Made by a program: the position numbers and the translations under genes. From assembly GCF_029784135.1 (NCBI RefSeq), contig NC_073745.1, positions 76,565,569 to 76,629,568 on the forward strand: a DNA stretch of 64,000 nt, written 5' to 3'. Position 1 is the first letter of the stretch, and each line of letters opens with the position of its first letter. Of the stretch, positions 1 through 13,034 are shown in pieces. This DNA comes from Toxorhynchites rutilus septentrionalis (taxonomy: Eukaryota; Arthropoda; Insecta; Diptera; Culicidae). The notes under the pieces were generated by a model. That model was not told the origin of the DNA. It saw only the letters and a program-made list of their open reading frames with translations, and searched no databases.

Positions 1-399
1 AAATTTCGTGTCGTAATTATTTGCATTCTCTATGAAAAGTATATGGAATAAACAAAACAATGTTCAAAATACTCACGTTTTAATAATGATTTGAGCCAAA
101 TTTCTCATGAAATCTTGCAACGGTTTCTTTTTTAACAGATGGTTATTGTATTGTTACTTTACTCCATTACTTATATGGTATAAAGGTCCAGAGAGCAGTC
201 GTATTCTTAGGCCTCGGAAGCATTTACATTTTCGGTGAAATGCTGCTTAAATGAACACTATTTTCCCAAATCTCACACTTCGACACTGAGACCCATAGTA
301 ATAACTATATGGTACGGTAAAACTAACGAAATTTCGTTCTATGGCCGTGAGGGAGTGGAAAAGTTGTACTTAAATATCACTTTCATTCGTCACACTATA
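1..399. other. Unassigned AT-rich DNA
   Basis: No domain, repeat partner or RNA gene is recognised. The only long frame (69 codons from 235) has no family-like motif and is probably chance. Confidence 0.5.
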
Positions 400-879
400 T
401 TCATAATCAGCGAGAACATAAATAAAATGTATGTTTCTCATTGATAAAACACATACTGAAAATAACATTTTCACATGGATATGGTAGGCAATCGAATATA
501 AACACAAGGACTGACGTCACTATTTGAGAAATAGTTTTGGCAGCGCATGCTATGTCGCTCGAAAAATCACCATCTTCATTACCTTTTTTCCAGGACATTG
601 GGTCTATACCCAGTTCCTGGCCAATCGAGAGAGTGCTCACATGCCGGTCTACTTGGATGATTTCAACGATTTTATCGGTTTCCACGACGATTGGCCTACC
701 AGAACGGGGAGAATCTTCGACAGCCAATACACCAGAACGAAATCGATCAATCAAACGCTATTCTGTGCGAATCGTTACAGTATCGGGCTTCGAATTTTTT
801 CGGCCGCCTTCGTTGCAGTTTTACCTCGCAGGTATTAAAAACGTAAAATATGGCGAATTTCTTGCTTCGTGGGCTCCAT
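400..879 (-). pseudogene. Mariner transposase, N-terminal remnant
   Basis: Read on the minus strand, an ATG at 879 opens MEPTKQEIRHILRF. After frame breaks near 835 and 750 come a KTATKAAEKI-like stretch and FRSGVLAVEDSPRSGRP, the linker of the mariner paired-like helix-turn-helix DNA-binding region. It is followed by ETDKIVEII and SIGQELGI, the second helix-turn-helix. The same motifs occur in the better-preserved mariner at 58.7 kb, so the two are probably related. After the SIGQELGI motif similarity is lost and no catalytic DD34D domain can be seen, so the copy is truncated as well as frameshifted. An intact mariner transposase is about 345 residues; only about 100 are traceable here. Dead copy, family call secure. 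Confidence 0.75.
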
Positions 880-1763
880 CTTTGACGCGCTATAACTTGA
901 GACTGAAAAAGACAGTCACAACCAGTGCTGAAAATATTCACGTTCACGACATTCGAATTCAGCGAATTGCTGCCTTCCTTGTATTGATAACCTACTGCTC
1001 AAGCGAGAGTCGATAAATATGAAACAACACTGTCAATGAACCCCAGTGGAATGAACATCAACATCAGCTTGCCATGAAGTTCATTTTTCATTTGCACCTT
1101 CCTTTTCGTCATGGTATTCGTAAGGTCGAAAAAGAAGATCATTGCGTGTTAGTGAAAATCAAAGCACAAAATTCAACGTCACCAATTGAGAGTAAAATCG
1201 ATTAATGGTAAAGGATGGCAATCCATCACACAAAATTCTTGTTTTTGGCGAGTTCGGCAATAGAATGTATAGAATAACTCTTGCTACGTTTTATGAATCT
1301 ACTCACGATTGCCCGGAAATGACATACACCACCATTTATATGTGCAATGGGTGACACGTTTTCAATAAAAATTCACTGCAAGCGATAAAGATCAACTTAA
1401 CGTTCGTGATAATCACCTGAAATTATTGACAGTAATGGAAGTGCCTGAATGCAGGCTTTTCGAAATTCGTTCATGCTGTTTTCGAACAATATACCAGACA
1501 ATGCTCATGCGTCCCGACTCTTGTGTTATACTCATTATGACAGATATGGTGTTGAGTTTCAACAGAAGAGAATTCATCCGATACTGGGAAAAATCTAATT
1601 CCTTCATTCGTGAATAAATTTTGATAATTTGTGGCACTGGTCACAACACTGTCAACACGACACTTGTGGCACAGATTGTCGTCATTAAATAGCCGTATAG
1701 TATGATCCGATGCGATAAGTACAACACAAGATATGTTTAGGTGTTGCCATCTATTGACAATAT
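880..1763. other. Unassigned spacer between mariner remnants
   Basis: Upstream (minus sense) of the mariner remnant and before the terminal repeat at 1789. Open frames at 1413-1770 show no recognisable transposase motif. It may be degraded 5' mariner sequence or foreign insertion; I cannot decide. Confidence 0.4.
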
Positions 1764-1789
1764 ACGACATTTGTTTTTCCCCAACCCAA
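1764..1789 (-). mobile_element. Mariner-type terminal inverted repeat end
   Basis: On the minus strand the sequence starts TTGGGTTGGGGAAAAAC directly after a TA. It closely matches the TTAGGTTGGGGAAAAAG ends of the 385-bp element at 36,981-37,365. Only one end is found; no matching left end is visible towards position 1, so the element is truncated or broken up. Confidence 0.6.
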
Positions 1790-1791
1790 TA

Positions 1792-2300
1792 TTAGAGCAG
1801 TACTGGGTCTCTAAATTCGAAATAAATTTTTTTTAAATATTTTTTTTCGCGCAATCCTCTTAAAAATTCAAGAAAAAATTACGTTACATGAGGAAAAAAC
1901 AACACATGCGAACGCATTTAAATAAAAATAAGAGCAAAAGTGGGTCTTCAAGTAATTTTTTTTCAAAATTTCGAAATGCCTGAAAATGCATTTTTTTTGT
2001 ACCGCAAAAAATACTCTAAAAATTCTGGAAAAAAATCACATATACCTAAAATAGACGTAGGAAGAAATTTGAATACAAATTAGTGTAGTACTGAATCTCA
2101 AAATAAAATGAAAATAATTCAAAATTAAAATAAAAAGTAATTAATTTTTTTTAGTGTTTGATTTTTCGATGAAAAAATTGTTTGAAAATATTGATCGAAC
2201 ATCTTAGTAAGATGTTATTTCAAATATCTAGGAAAGCCGTAGGAACACATTTGAATATGAATTAAAGTAGTACTGAATCTCTAAACCCCAAAAAATTTTT
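1792..2300. repeat. Degenerate tandem repeat, period about 140-180 bp
   Basis: A block containing GTAGTACTGAATCTC-like text recurs near 1797, 1938, 2090 and 2268. The last two units also share GTAGGAA and ATTTGAATA upstream of it. Units are A/T-rich, diverged and unequal in length, and there is no coding potential. Confidence 0.5.
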
Positions 2301-4149
2301 TTCAAAATTTCAATATTTTTTTAGTACTTCAATTTTTGATGAAATTTTTTTTGATAATTTTTCTTGATACACCGTAGTAGTAGCGTTTGTGAGATGCACA
2401 TTCAGTATTTTTTTCAAGTTTTTATCTCGAAGCTTTTGAGGATGGCGTGAAATAAACGAAAAAGTACGTTTTTCACCATATACCATAGACACCATAGATG
2501 TTAAACCACATAGTTCAAAAAAACCGCCAAAATTTCTTATTTAATATCCTATACAATATTTGCCATACAGCTGGTGATTTGGTTTGGGGGCACCTTCTTA
2601 CTCCCTTACCCGGCCAGGCCGTTTAAAAACTTTGCGGAAGAGTAGATATTTAATTGCAATTGTCCTTTTGACATTTTTATACAAATTAGGTAATACAGTC
2701 ATGATGTGTTGCTGGAGTATACATTTTATATTACTTATTTTGAAATTTGAAAAAAAAACATCTTCATACACTCACAATTTAACAAAATGGTTCAAGAAGA
2801 GATTTGAATAGGAAGAGGATCCACGACAAATTGACAGCATCAAGGAAGCACTAACCAAGGTTCAACTGCGTACAACAACCAAGGCTGCTTCCACTCTTTG
2901 GAACATAGTTGGAATCAATGTTTTGAGATTACAAGCTTACTTGTGAATGTTTTGATGGATGTTCGGTTGGTTATAGAGAAGCTTTTAGGGCGTGATGGGA
3001 GATTATGTCTAATGAATAAAAAAAAACCTATAGGCTTGTAGTCTGATGCAATTTCAGTCATTATAGAGTTATTAAACTTTCACAGTGTTTGGCTTTGGAT
3101 GTCCACAACTCGTCCTGAATAAAATAAAGCTACCCTCACTGTACTCTGTAAAATAAAGTATCATTTCAGAGGTACTTTTACTACTGTTTTTTTTTTGTTT
3201 GTGGTTCACGTTGTTTGTGGTTCACGTTTTTTTTTTTCAAACATTCACAATAAACTTCATTGCTTTGAGTTAATCTAATTAATCCTCTTAGGCTGCTTTA
3301 CGTTTCGTTATCTGACACAAAATTGCTAGCTTATTTACTTCCGTGGCAATTTCATTCCAAGTGTCTTCAAAAATCACGAATTCTACTCCATTGTGTTCTC
3401 CTTGACAAGTGTTTGGAATAAACAGGCTGAAACCTTTTCTTGTTAAACGCGGAGAACTCAGTATGAACAGAATTCCGTCAATCGCCCTTCAAATCGTTAG
3501 AGCAATGTCGAAAAATTTTATCCATATATATTTCCTCTAAATGGTTTGCCTAATTCATCCGAGATATGTTTTCCGTTGACGTTTGATATCGATCAAGTTT
3601 TGCAAGTATAAGTCCCAGTCCTGTTCGCTTGTATTTTCAACCAAGCAAACCTATCTGCAGGTGCAATCGCGACTACGACTGTTGGACTACATTAGCACCC
3701 CTGTTAGGCTGTAAAGCATCTAGTCGAACTGCTCAATCATTCATCTCGTTGTACCCCGAGATTTCTGCTATATTCAAAGTTCACTTTGGCAATCACAGAA
3801 CCTTCAGATTTATTGAATACCAAGACCCCTCAAGCCCCCATGTAGCGTGATCATTTTCTTCCACCGTGCAAATCATGTATCTTGGAGGCTTGGTACAAAC
3901 TTTTGCCACGTACCCCTTGACATCGGTCCTCTATAGATCCTAGTTTGGTGGCCAAAGTCCAGTCATTTTTCTCGTTCTTCTCATTCTCGTCTTCGTTCAT
4001 TTGAAAGACTCAATCTCAAAAAACGTTGCAGAGCCCACTAATAAAGCTCATGAATTTGAAGTACCTTGATACTTGGTGTATGTACAATCAATTATAATAC
4101 CCCTATTTCACCTCACAGCTTATGTGAATCGCCTGAAACGCCTGAAAAC
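2301..4149. other. Unassigned DNA; short direct duplication at 3190-3235
   Basis: No gene or known element recognised. At about 3200-3230 GTTTGTGGTTCACGTT is repeated head to tail inside T-tracts. The 73-75 codon frames at 2584 and 3629 show no domain and lack clear splice context. Confidence 0.45.
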
Positions 4150-4530
4150 GAAAGGTATGAACCGTTCATTCATGGAAACGCCTAGTACTTTGTACCTCCA
4201 GTACAATTTCCAAAAAGTGCTCCTCCAATAATCTCAAAAAGGTTGAAAGCATCAATACAAACATCATTCTTAAAAATTACCTACTTGCTGAAATATTTGC
4301 GAAATTGCGGTAGATTTTTTAAAAAAACCGTTTTGATAAAATTTGTTTAATTTCTCACCTCAATTTCAAAAATGGAAAATTTTGATGAATTCATTTTTGT
4401 CAAAGCAATGATGGGACATTATACAGAAAATTTTCCACGGTGCTTATCGATTTGCTATGCGATGATTTGCCATGAAATATTCTCAATCAAAATCCAAAGA
4501 ATAACTTGTTTATTTAATGAAAAGAAGCTA
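4150..4530 (-). repeat. Dispersed repeat family R, diverged copy 3
   Basis: This stretch aligns by eye, in the same orientation, with 60,780-61,200. Shared landmarks are a TTCATTCAT block followed by GTACTT..CAGTACAATTT-like text, then CTTGCTGAAATATTTGCG..TTGCGGTAGATTTT, then ATCGATTTGCTATGCGATG. It is the reverse orientation of the copy at 55,437-57,225. Divergence is high, so edges are approximate. No coding potential is seen. Confidence 0.5.
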
Positions 4531-5099
4531 TGTAGTAAAATATCCTAGTATAAATAGAATCGAATAAAACCTAATTAATTAAGTTGATTGGATTTGTTAT
4601 TGGCCTGATTTAGAAAATATTTCCAATGTCTTTGAATAAAAGAAAAGCCCTTTTTTTATTTCTTTCCGATACTGTTGTGCAATAAGTCAAACATATTTTC
4701 GTACGTAATTCCAAAAGTAGAAACATTAAGCTTAAAAATGATTTGTCACTTATTTATCCCCATGCGTTCATTTATAACGAAACACTGTTACAAGTATCAC
4801 CTAAACAATTCGATGTAGTCCTTTGCTCCTCTAATTTGTTGTTGAGTGTACTCTGAAAAGTAAATTATTTATCTGAAAACGTATAGAATACATATGATAC
4901 TACTTTTGCAAATTGATACTTCATATTACAGTTTACTCATCTTCTTGTTCATGGGAGGTTTGAACAAAAATTACAGCAGTGTATGAAATACATTTGAAAT
5001 TGATCAATTCAATATCGAATTCGGAATTCAAATTGACAACTCAAATCGAAAATTTTTAATCCATCTCGATTGAATACAAACAATGTCACATCGTACTGA
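4531..5099. other. Unassigned AT-rich DNA
   Basis: No ORF, repeat partner or RNA feature that I can support. Confidence 0.5.
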
Positions 5100-6720
5100 A
5101 TAATTCATAATACCTTTTGAAGCCACCGTTTCATTTCCTCCTCGATTTCGTTCCATATTGCAACCCACCACACACCCATTATCGCAACCATCAATCTCGA
5201 CAATTCCCTAACCTCGGTACGTGTGGGCGTGTATGAGAACATTTTGCATCTGCTGACCATCTGCTGTGATCTGTGATTTACCCCCCATCGTTCATTGTTT
5301 GCACACCCTGGCACCTCATTCCTCAAATCCGGCAAAAACACATAACAAACCCACACCCCGCTCTCAACTTGGTTGTCATGATGGTGCATCAACCCGGTTT
5401 CCACCGTCTGCGCCATGATTGCCACCACTTGGGGGAGGTGAATGCAGAATGGCTTATCGATGCCTCAACAAGTGGCATACAAATTAAAATAGTCATGCAA
5501 TAGAGATCAATACCGGCGGCAGTGCAGTGCAAATAGTGAGCCAAAAAGTTGCACTCAAGCGCCCGGACAGAGAAAAAGGGTAAAACACCGACCGGATGTG
5601 CAAGAAATGGGGAAGAAATCAACCCGCAGCCCACCTTTCTTCCGTCGCCCACCATCGCAGGAAACGAGAAACAATGAATGATGTTGGACAGGAGTGGAAA
5701 GAGTACCTAGTAGCTGCATTAAAGGGGGTGGACATCTGAGGAGTGCAAATGAAAGTAAAACAATACAAAGTGTTCCATCGCATAGTGCAGGGAACTGCAA
5801 CAAAACCTCCGCCTCAACGACTCGCCAAGTGATGAAGTCCGGGAGGAAGTACGAAACAAAAATATCATGTAAGCACGCGGGAGTGGAACACAAACGCCGG
5901 AACAATGTGTGGGGCATGTTGTGTTGTGTTGTGTGTATGTGTTCTCTTCACTGGCAACTAATCGGGTGGTGCAGAATGCACATTGTTAAATCAAATTCCG
6001 CAAATTCAAAGCATTTGTTGTAAGGGTTTTTTCTGTTTCTGGCTGTCTTTGCATTGTACGATGCCGTTGACATGAATTACATAAAATGTCACTAACGAAG
6101 TCATGTTGGGGAAGATGTAACCGCTTGTGAGATACAAACCTTTCAATCTAACCGAGTGGTGTGAATTTTGTGTTTGTTCTCAAGTGGGTGTATGCTAACT
6201 AAAGAAACGGATCAAATTTAACCTAATTGTTCCAGCCATCGAATTTATGTTCATCGCCTGACATTACTGACATTATTACCAGCAAACTTAACATGGTCAT
6301 CTGTAGTTCGATCCGATCAAGCCAGAAGTCCTCCATCCATTGCCCCATCGAGCTCCAGATTGTGGATAGCGCTAGTGAGTTCAAACTTCAAGTTGTACCC
6401 CCAGCCCCACTTCCTAAGTATTTGTCGATATACATGCAAATCGATCTAACCACTTGTCCAATTTGTGTCTGCCAATCAAAACTACGCTTTGAATGGTGTC
6501 TCTCTAGCAATCGCTCGGAGCACGCAAGAAACAACAGCTCGGGGAATACAGACGGGTAAGAAGGACCGCGCTTATCACGTTTTCATCCAAAAGTGGATCA
6601 TCCAAGAACTCACCACCATAGTTATCCGTTCTGTATGTTATCCATGGTCTGCGCAGCCCAAGCGTGACTTCAACGAGGAACCCACAAAATATTTTTGAAA
6701 CCTCATGATATATCGTACGA
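5100..6720. other. GC-richer, single-copy-looking stretch; possible host 5' exon or UTR
   Basis: Base composition rises clearly above the flanks, and no match to the window's repeats is seen. Around 5,505-5,580 there is UTR-like text with a possible donor AGGGTAAAA at about 5,577. Around 6,470-6,550 a plus-strand frame reads SANQNYALNGVSLAIARS and ends in ACGGGTAAG, which resembles an exon end with donor. No family is recognised and no acceptor is convincing, so I do not call a gene. Confidence 0.35.
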
Positions 6721-9031
6721 GAAAATTATAACAAATCAAAACATTGATAAACACCGAAAAATTAACGATCAACATTATACATTACAAAAAACATTACTCT
6801 CGAGTTGAAATAGGATAGGGTATGACAATATACTTAATGGGCCACACAACCCTTCCTGGCTAACTGAAATGGATCGATATCAACTGGGTCTGCTGTTGAG
6901 TACCCTTTCTGTGCATTCAGCTTTTCACCATTTTCCACCGGTAGTTATCTGTGTTAATGTGTAAGAAGTGCTTCTTCCGCTAGTGATCTATGGAGCTATT
7001 GTCGTTCAATGCCTTGAATTGTTTTAGTGACGAATTGCCAGCGTTTTACATTACCATCAGTTTACAGCAAGAGAACCCTTTCGGCGACAGATGGTGGGTA
7101 ACTATGTGGTCATGTAACATGATTGAAGAAAAGCCAAAAAGGTATTTTAGAATATTACCTTTGTTTGAAAAAATAATTATATTAGTTTTTACGAGAGGAA
7201 TTTTCAGGGTAATAATTCAAACTGAAATTTTGTGATTTGACTTTTATAATACAACATTTTTTGAAATCAGTCTGTAAATTTATTATCACGATGATTCGAA
7301 AATCATATAAACCTACCATAATAAAAAAAGACCTGAATTAATTCATAAAAAAGGGAATGTATCGAAGAGAAAGGTTTTCTTGCATAAAAACGAAAACGAT
7401 AATAAGCCTCACAAATCGGTTCATATCATCTCCAAAATTTTAAGATGTCCCAAATAAAAGTAAAATTTATGTTTCGAACGAAACATCCTGCTGTGGTAAG
7501 GATATTCGGGCACGGGGGTTGGTTTAGAACCACCCTTTCCTATATATTTTATTGCTTCTCTTCCAAGACGTCCCTTGTTTTTGACACAAAAAGTGTAAAC
7601 CCTACATCTGTTCATAGCATATACATTTCGCCATCCACACCAACACTGCCATCATAATGGATCGAATTCATGAAATACCAGCGTATGTGCAAAAAAAAAT
7701 TGCGCTTTTCTTGTATGATTCATCCCGATGAATGGAATCCATAGGAATCCATGTTAAAGTATAGATGAGTAACCTTCTATCGCCTCATTTTTTTTTAACC
7801 ATATTTTCCGCCCGAAATGCTCAAAGGACACCATTTCTGATTACATAGGATAGACAGTGTTCCCTCTCTAAATTACATTAAAAAGGACCAAATTTGATAG
7901 GAGAAAGAAAAAAAATTGTTTATTTAGCCCTTTTTTACTTTCCTTCTAAAATGATGTTTATTCGACATCCTCAATAAAAATGTTTTTTATCCCATTGTTC
8001 GTACCATTTGTGCATTATTGTTTGCGCAAGTAAAGATGAACAGTATCGATCAGTCGATCCCAACCCGGTCCCAATTCCGGATGATTATTGATTCGAAATC
8101 AATACTTCAACGATGTTACGATATCAAAACGTATAAAGTTGGGAGCGACCCATCAGATGACCCGGTTCCAAAATTTATATCAGTTTTCATATTCGACACG
8201 AAAAATGATTCTGTCTCTTTAATGGCCTTCCGGCAGCTCGAAATTGAAACATTTTGGATATTTTAGACGACAGTTTACATGCTCCAACATAGGAAATTAT
8301 TGTATCTTCAAATCTCGCACAAACTGTATTCTCTACGAGGTAAATTCATAAAATTCAATGTATCGACAATCCAAGTGCAGCTTCCGAGTTGTCAGTCAAG
8401 ACTTCAAGTGCGTCGCTCGAAAATGTAAACGGTTTCTCCAAATTATTTAACCTAGGTTTAGTTTATGTGCACCCAAGAACAATTTTTTTTACTGCCTCAA
8501 ACCAAATCGTTCAAACGGTGAACCCCAATCTCGCTTGTTTTTGCGTTTACAAGAATGAACGATTTGAAAAAAAAAGTATATCACTATTGGCCAATTTATA
8601 TTTTTTTGTATTCCTCAACCCAAAATAATGTGCCGTTGACTGTAAAACAGTTGAATATCAAAAAAGAGTTGCGGTACTGGTAACAATCCAGTACGTGTCA
8701 TAAAATCATCAATAATCAGAATAAACGTATCATAATTTGCGAATAATCCCAACAATTCTACACCCAAACTTAATTTTCAGCACATGTTATGGCATCCCAA
8801 TTTATTACATTAAATGAGCTGAAAAATAACAGAAAATGTTCTACTCCCCAATACATGTATATCATTTGTACAATATATATATGCTAGAGGCAATATGAGC
8901 GAGCGAAACAGGAGACACATTTAAATTAAAGCATATGACAGCTTTTCGTACAGTTTGCCAAATACACGGCCCAGACAGCGAAAGATATATTCTCGTGCAT
9001 TTTCTTCGTTATCCTCTTAGAAAACATTTTT
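6721..9031. other. Unassigned DNA with one dispersed motif
   Basis: No gene recognised. At about 7,514-7,541 the motif GGTTTAGAACCACCC followed by TTTCCTATA matches two copies near 27,489 and 27,832, so it is probably one end of a dispersed element. The 79-82 codon frames at 6,990, 8,018 and 8,389 are low complexity or featureless. Confidence 0.45.
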
Positions 9032-9230
9032 CTACTTCATTGTATGATGAGGTGTAATATTATCACGCTATATAACAGCGCTGGTAGCTGTATGGATAGC
9101 GTGGTTGTGTGAAATAGCTTTGTATTCCAGCCGACCTTGGTTCGATCCCATTGGCGAACTTTTTTTTTTGGACAATCCCAAATGGAATGAGAAAAGAAAA
9201 CAGAAAGAGATGTCTGCTCGCATACATACA
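9032..9230 (+). mobile_element. Short tRNA-like SINE candidate with 11-bp TSD
   Basis: An internal pol III promoter is visible: an A-box-like TAGCTGTATGGATAGCG at about 9,088 and a B box GGTTCGATCCC near 9,140. The 199-bp unit is bounded by AAAACATTTTT at 9,021-9,031 and at 9,231-9,241. It ends in a CATACATAC-type tail. The tRNA-like part starts about 46 bp inside the unit, which is unusual, so a tRNA pseudogene within chance flanks is the alternative. Confidence 0.5.
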
Positions 9231-9241
9231 AAACATTTTTA

Positions 9242-10159
9242 AGCTTTAAAACAGCTCATTTTTTGCGCATTTGACCCTCTAGCACACGAAATGGTATAAT
9301 TTCTGCCAAAGATGAAATGTTTTCTGCCAACGCTAGTTTGGGTGTAGTAATAAGTTTCTATGTTCACAGTTTCTTCCTCTCAGTACGATTTCCAATTTTT
9401 AAATCGTTAATCTTATCTTAATCATTATTATTATATTTTCGATATAATCTCGTACATGTTATTAGGGCCCTCTCAAAGAAATTTGTTTTTCCGGGGATCA
9501 AAACATCGTGCCTTATGAGCATTTCCAAATGCAATCGACAAATGACAAAACATGAGTATGTTTGATTCGAATAAAGGTGCGTATTCCGTTTGGGTTGGAG
9601 GAAATATGAGTTTTCCACAGCAATTGGGAATTTTTTGACTCAAGTGTAACTTTTGAAAAGGGCGTATCGATTTTAGTAAGAGAAATCTTTGATAATTTAC
9701 ATCTCAAAAACTATTAGTCCTACCAAAATAGTGTCCTAGAAAAAATTATAAAGTATTGATGTACAAACGTGAAAAAATATACACTGAGAAAAATAATTGG
9801 TACTTTTTTTATTTACAAAAAAAAAACTTTGATTTATATTATATCTAAAATACATACTTTTCATTAATTTTTTAATTTTTTCATATAAAATAGAAGTCAT
9901 GTAGAAAATTCAAAAAAATAGTCCAAGATGGTAAAACTATTTTCGACAAACTCTGTGGAACATCGAATTTTTATGAATATTCGAAACTTCGAATTTTTGT
10001 ATGTTAACACACATTTTTAGGCACAAATTATGAATACTGATGTGGTTTAAAAAAAAAAGCTCTTTATGAATCTCATTCTAAATGTAACCATTCTTGAGAT
10101 ATTCAAAAAAAAATACTAATTTATTGTCTTTTTTTATAGTAAATGGGCTCTTTCAACAT
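9242..10159. other. Unassigned AT-rich DNA
   Basis: No support for a gene. Short minus-strand frames at 9,418-9,707 have no recognisable motif. Confidence 0.5.
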
Positions 10160-10228
10160 GTTTGTCGTGTTATACCGCCATGTAACTCATAAAATCAAAA
10201 ATTCATAAAATTTCATAACACGACAAAC
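10160..10228. repeat. Short perfect hairpin
   Basis: GTTTGTCGTGTTAT at 10,160-10,173 is the exact reverse complement of ATAACACGACAAAC at 10,215-10,228, giving a 14-bp stem with a 41-nt loop. Function unknown; possibly the ends of a very small element. Confidence 0.6.
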
Positions 10229-10639
10229 GTATTCACTTTCGTTCGAATCAAAAATACAAGTTTTTAAAATCTTCATTTTTAAGTCCGATATACCAATTGC
10301 TACTTGGGCGTATTTTTGCTTTTTTTCACAAAAAAATGGTACCCGTCTCCAGAAAGCTCATAACAAAAATTGTTTGTGATGAGGGTGGCTGGAGGTAAAA
10401 AAATTAGTTCTTTTCAAAGTCAAAAGTGAGGCGTTAGATGACTTTGAACACAATTTCGTTAAGTCAAATTTTTTTCTTCTTAAAATGAGATGGATTGATG
10501 TTTTCGGTATGCATGAAAGATTTTGTGGAAATTTTCTTGAAATCATGTATCATTTCGAAATCATTTATCAATATTTTTCTTCAACAATCACATCATTTTA
10601 ATATTTAAATATATCGAACGTTTGTTTTGTTTACGTTTA

Positions 10640-12960
10640 TTGACAGAAGCACAATTACCATTGATGAATTTCATACCAACTCGACTAGCCATTGGCAGCA
10701 GCATCTCAGATTGCAATGAAATTTTGTGGGTTTGAGGACATTGGCCGTTTAAGCAACTTCTCAAACCTCAAAGAAAATAAATTTGGAAATTAGAATAATA
10801 AAATTTAATTTAAAAATAAAAATTCACTTCACATCAACAATACATAAAAAAGGCCTATCAAACAACCAACATCGTAAGATGGGTACTTCTATAGGAAAAA
10901 AGTTTTTCCAACAACATTTTAATGTATTTTCTAGCAAAATTACAACTAATTATAATTTTGTTCAAAGACAAGCTAGTACTATAGACGAATTTCATGCCAA
11001 CTCGTCTTAGAAGCTGGCAGCACCATCTCAGATAATAGTGAAACGTTGTGGGTGTAAAGACATGGGTCGTTTAAGCAACTTTGCATCGAAAAAGAGGTAG
11101 ACTACTTTTTAGAAAAATTTTTTGGAAAACAAATTCGCTGAAAAAAAAGTTGTATTAAAAATCGAAATTCATTTTTCTCAAAAACGTTTTTTTTAAATCG
11201 CCAATATATATATATATGAATAGCTCTTGCAATATGAATAGCTCTTGCAATTTCCAACAACGGAAGATGGGCACATTCACAGGGAAAAAGGTTTTCTAAC
11301 AACAACTTTTTCATGTTTTCTTTGAAAAAAATTCAACTAACCCTAATTTTGTTTAAAGTCAAGAAAGCGATATAGTGTATTTGACAAAGTTGTAGGTGTT
11401 ATTAAAATATAAACTTTTGTCGAAGACGTAAATTCTCTATCTTTTATAGTTTTTGGAATATAAGTAATTTTTGTATGAAGACTCCTGCAAAAATAATGTT
11501 TTGCTCGTAACATTTTTTGTAAATTTTCGCGTTTGACATGTTCTTGACATGTTTCTAAATAGAGAAAAGTTAGCAGAGCATTTAAAATGCGATAATTTAT
11601 ACATAAAAATGTAACCAATTGAACATTAAAACCATTTTTTTCAAAAAAAAATCATGAAAAAGTTGTTGTTCGAAAAACTTTTTCCATGTAAATGGATTTT
11701 AATTTAAAAAAAAAATTTTTTTTCAATAAATTTTTTTTTCCAGAAAATTCTATGATAATTTTTAATGAAAACCAAAATAATTTCCTACATTTCATTCTTT
11801 AACCATAATTTTGCAGTTCTGGTAGATTTTTTGCAGGTTATTTCTTAATTTTGAGTTTTTTGAACTTTTTTTCGAAAAATCTTGATTTAAAAACTATAAG
11901 ATCTACAAAAAGTTAGACAGAGAATGGAATGTAGGAAATTATTCAGGTTTTCATTAAAAAATATCTAATAAATTTTTGGAAAAAAATTTCGTTGAGAAAA
12001 TTATTAAAATATTTTTTATATAAATATTTTGAAAATTCAAGTTAATTTTTCTCGAAAACATGTGTTTTTAAAAATATGAAAAAATAGACATAAGTAGCCC
12101 TTTGAATTTCTAACAAGTCCATACATCGGAAGAAGGGCACATTTACATGAAAAAAGTTTTTCGAACAACAGCTTTTTCATTTTTATTCTTTGGAAAAATA
12201 CTATTAATGGTTGATTCATAACATTTTTATGTATAAATTATCGCAATTTACATGCTTTGCTAACTTTTCTCTATTTAGAAACATGTCAAGAACATGTCAA
12301 ACGTGAGAATTTACACACAAAAATGCTACAAGTAAAACATTATTTTTTTCAGGAGTCTTCATACAAAAATGATTTATATTCCAGATAGATAGAAGACAGA
12401 TAGAAAGTTGACGTCTTCGACAAAAGTTCATATTTTAATAAAATCTAAGACTTTGTCGAATACACTGTATCTCTATCTTGCCTTTAAACAAAATTAAGAT
12501 TAGTTGTATTTTTTTCAAATAAAACATTAAAAAAGTTGTTAGAAAAACTTTTTCCCTGTAAAAGTGCCCATCTTCCAATGTATGAACGACTTGTTCGGAA
12601 TTTTGAGGGATATTCATGTATATAATTTTGGGATTTTAATTTTTAAAACAACTTTTTTTTCAGCGAAATTTTTTTCCAAAAAATTTATGGTATTTTTTTG
12701 TGAAAATTTAAACAATTTCCTACATTTCATCCTTTGACAATAATTTTGTAGGTATAATAGTTTTTAAGTTTTAATTTTTTGTAAAAAATTTGGCTTTTTT
12801 CCAAAAAGTAGTCTAATTATTTTTCGAATATTTCAAGTATGCAAAGTTATTTAAAGGACCCATGTCTTTACATTCACAACGTTTCACTGCTATCTGAGAT
12901 GGTGCTGCCAACGGCCAGTCGAATTGGCATGAAATTCGTCATTAGTGTAATCGTCAAAGT
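10640..12960. repeat. Composite cluster of direct and inverted repeats
   Basis: One module (GAAGATGGGCAC, then an A/T-rich GGGAAAAAG...CTAACAAC, then TTTTTCATG) occurs in plus orientation near 10,875, 11,263 and 12,130, and in minus orientation near 11,700-11,650 and 12,600-12,530. A second module (GACATGTTCTTGACATGTTTC, about 60 bp of context) occurs near 11,540 and inverted near 12,290. A third (TTTCATGCCAACTCG..CAGCACCATCTCAGAT) occurs at 10,660, 10,993 and inverted at 12,890-12,935. Together 10,970-12,960 reads as an imperfect palindrome of about 2 kb. No transposase is visible, so it is a nonautonomous or foldback cluster of unknown class. Confidence 0.75.
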
Positions 12961-13034
12961 TTAAGATAATATTAGAATATAGACTGTCGTCAAAGACGTC
13001 AATATATGTATGACATTTCTGCATCAAAACTTTT

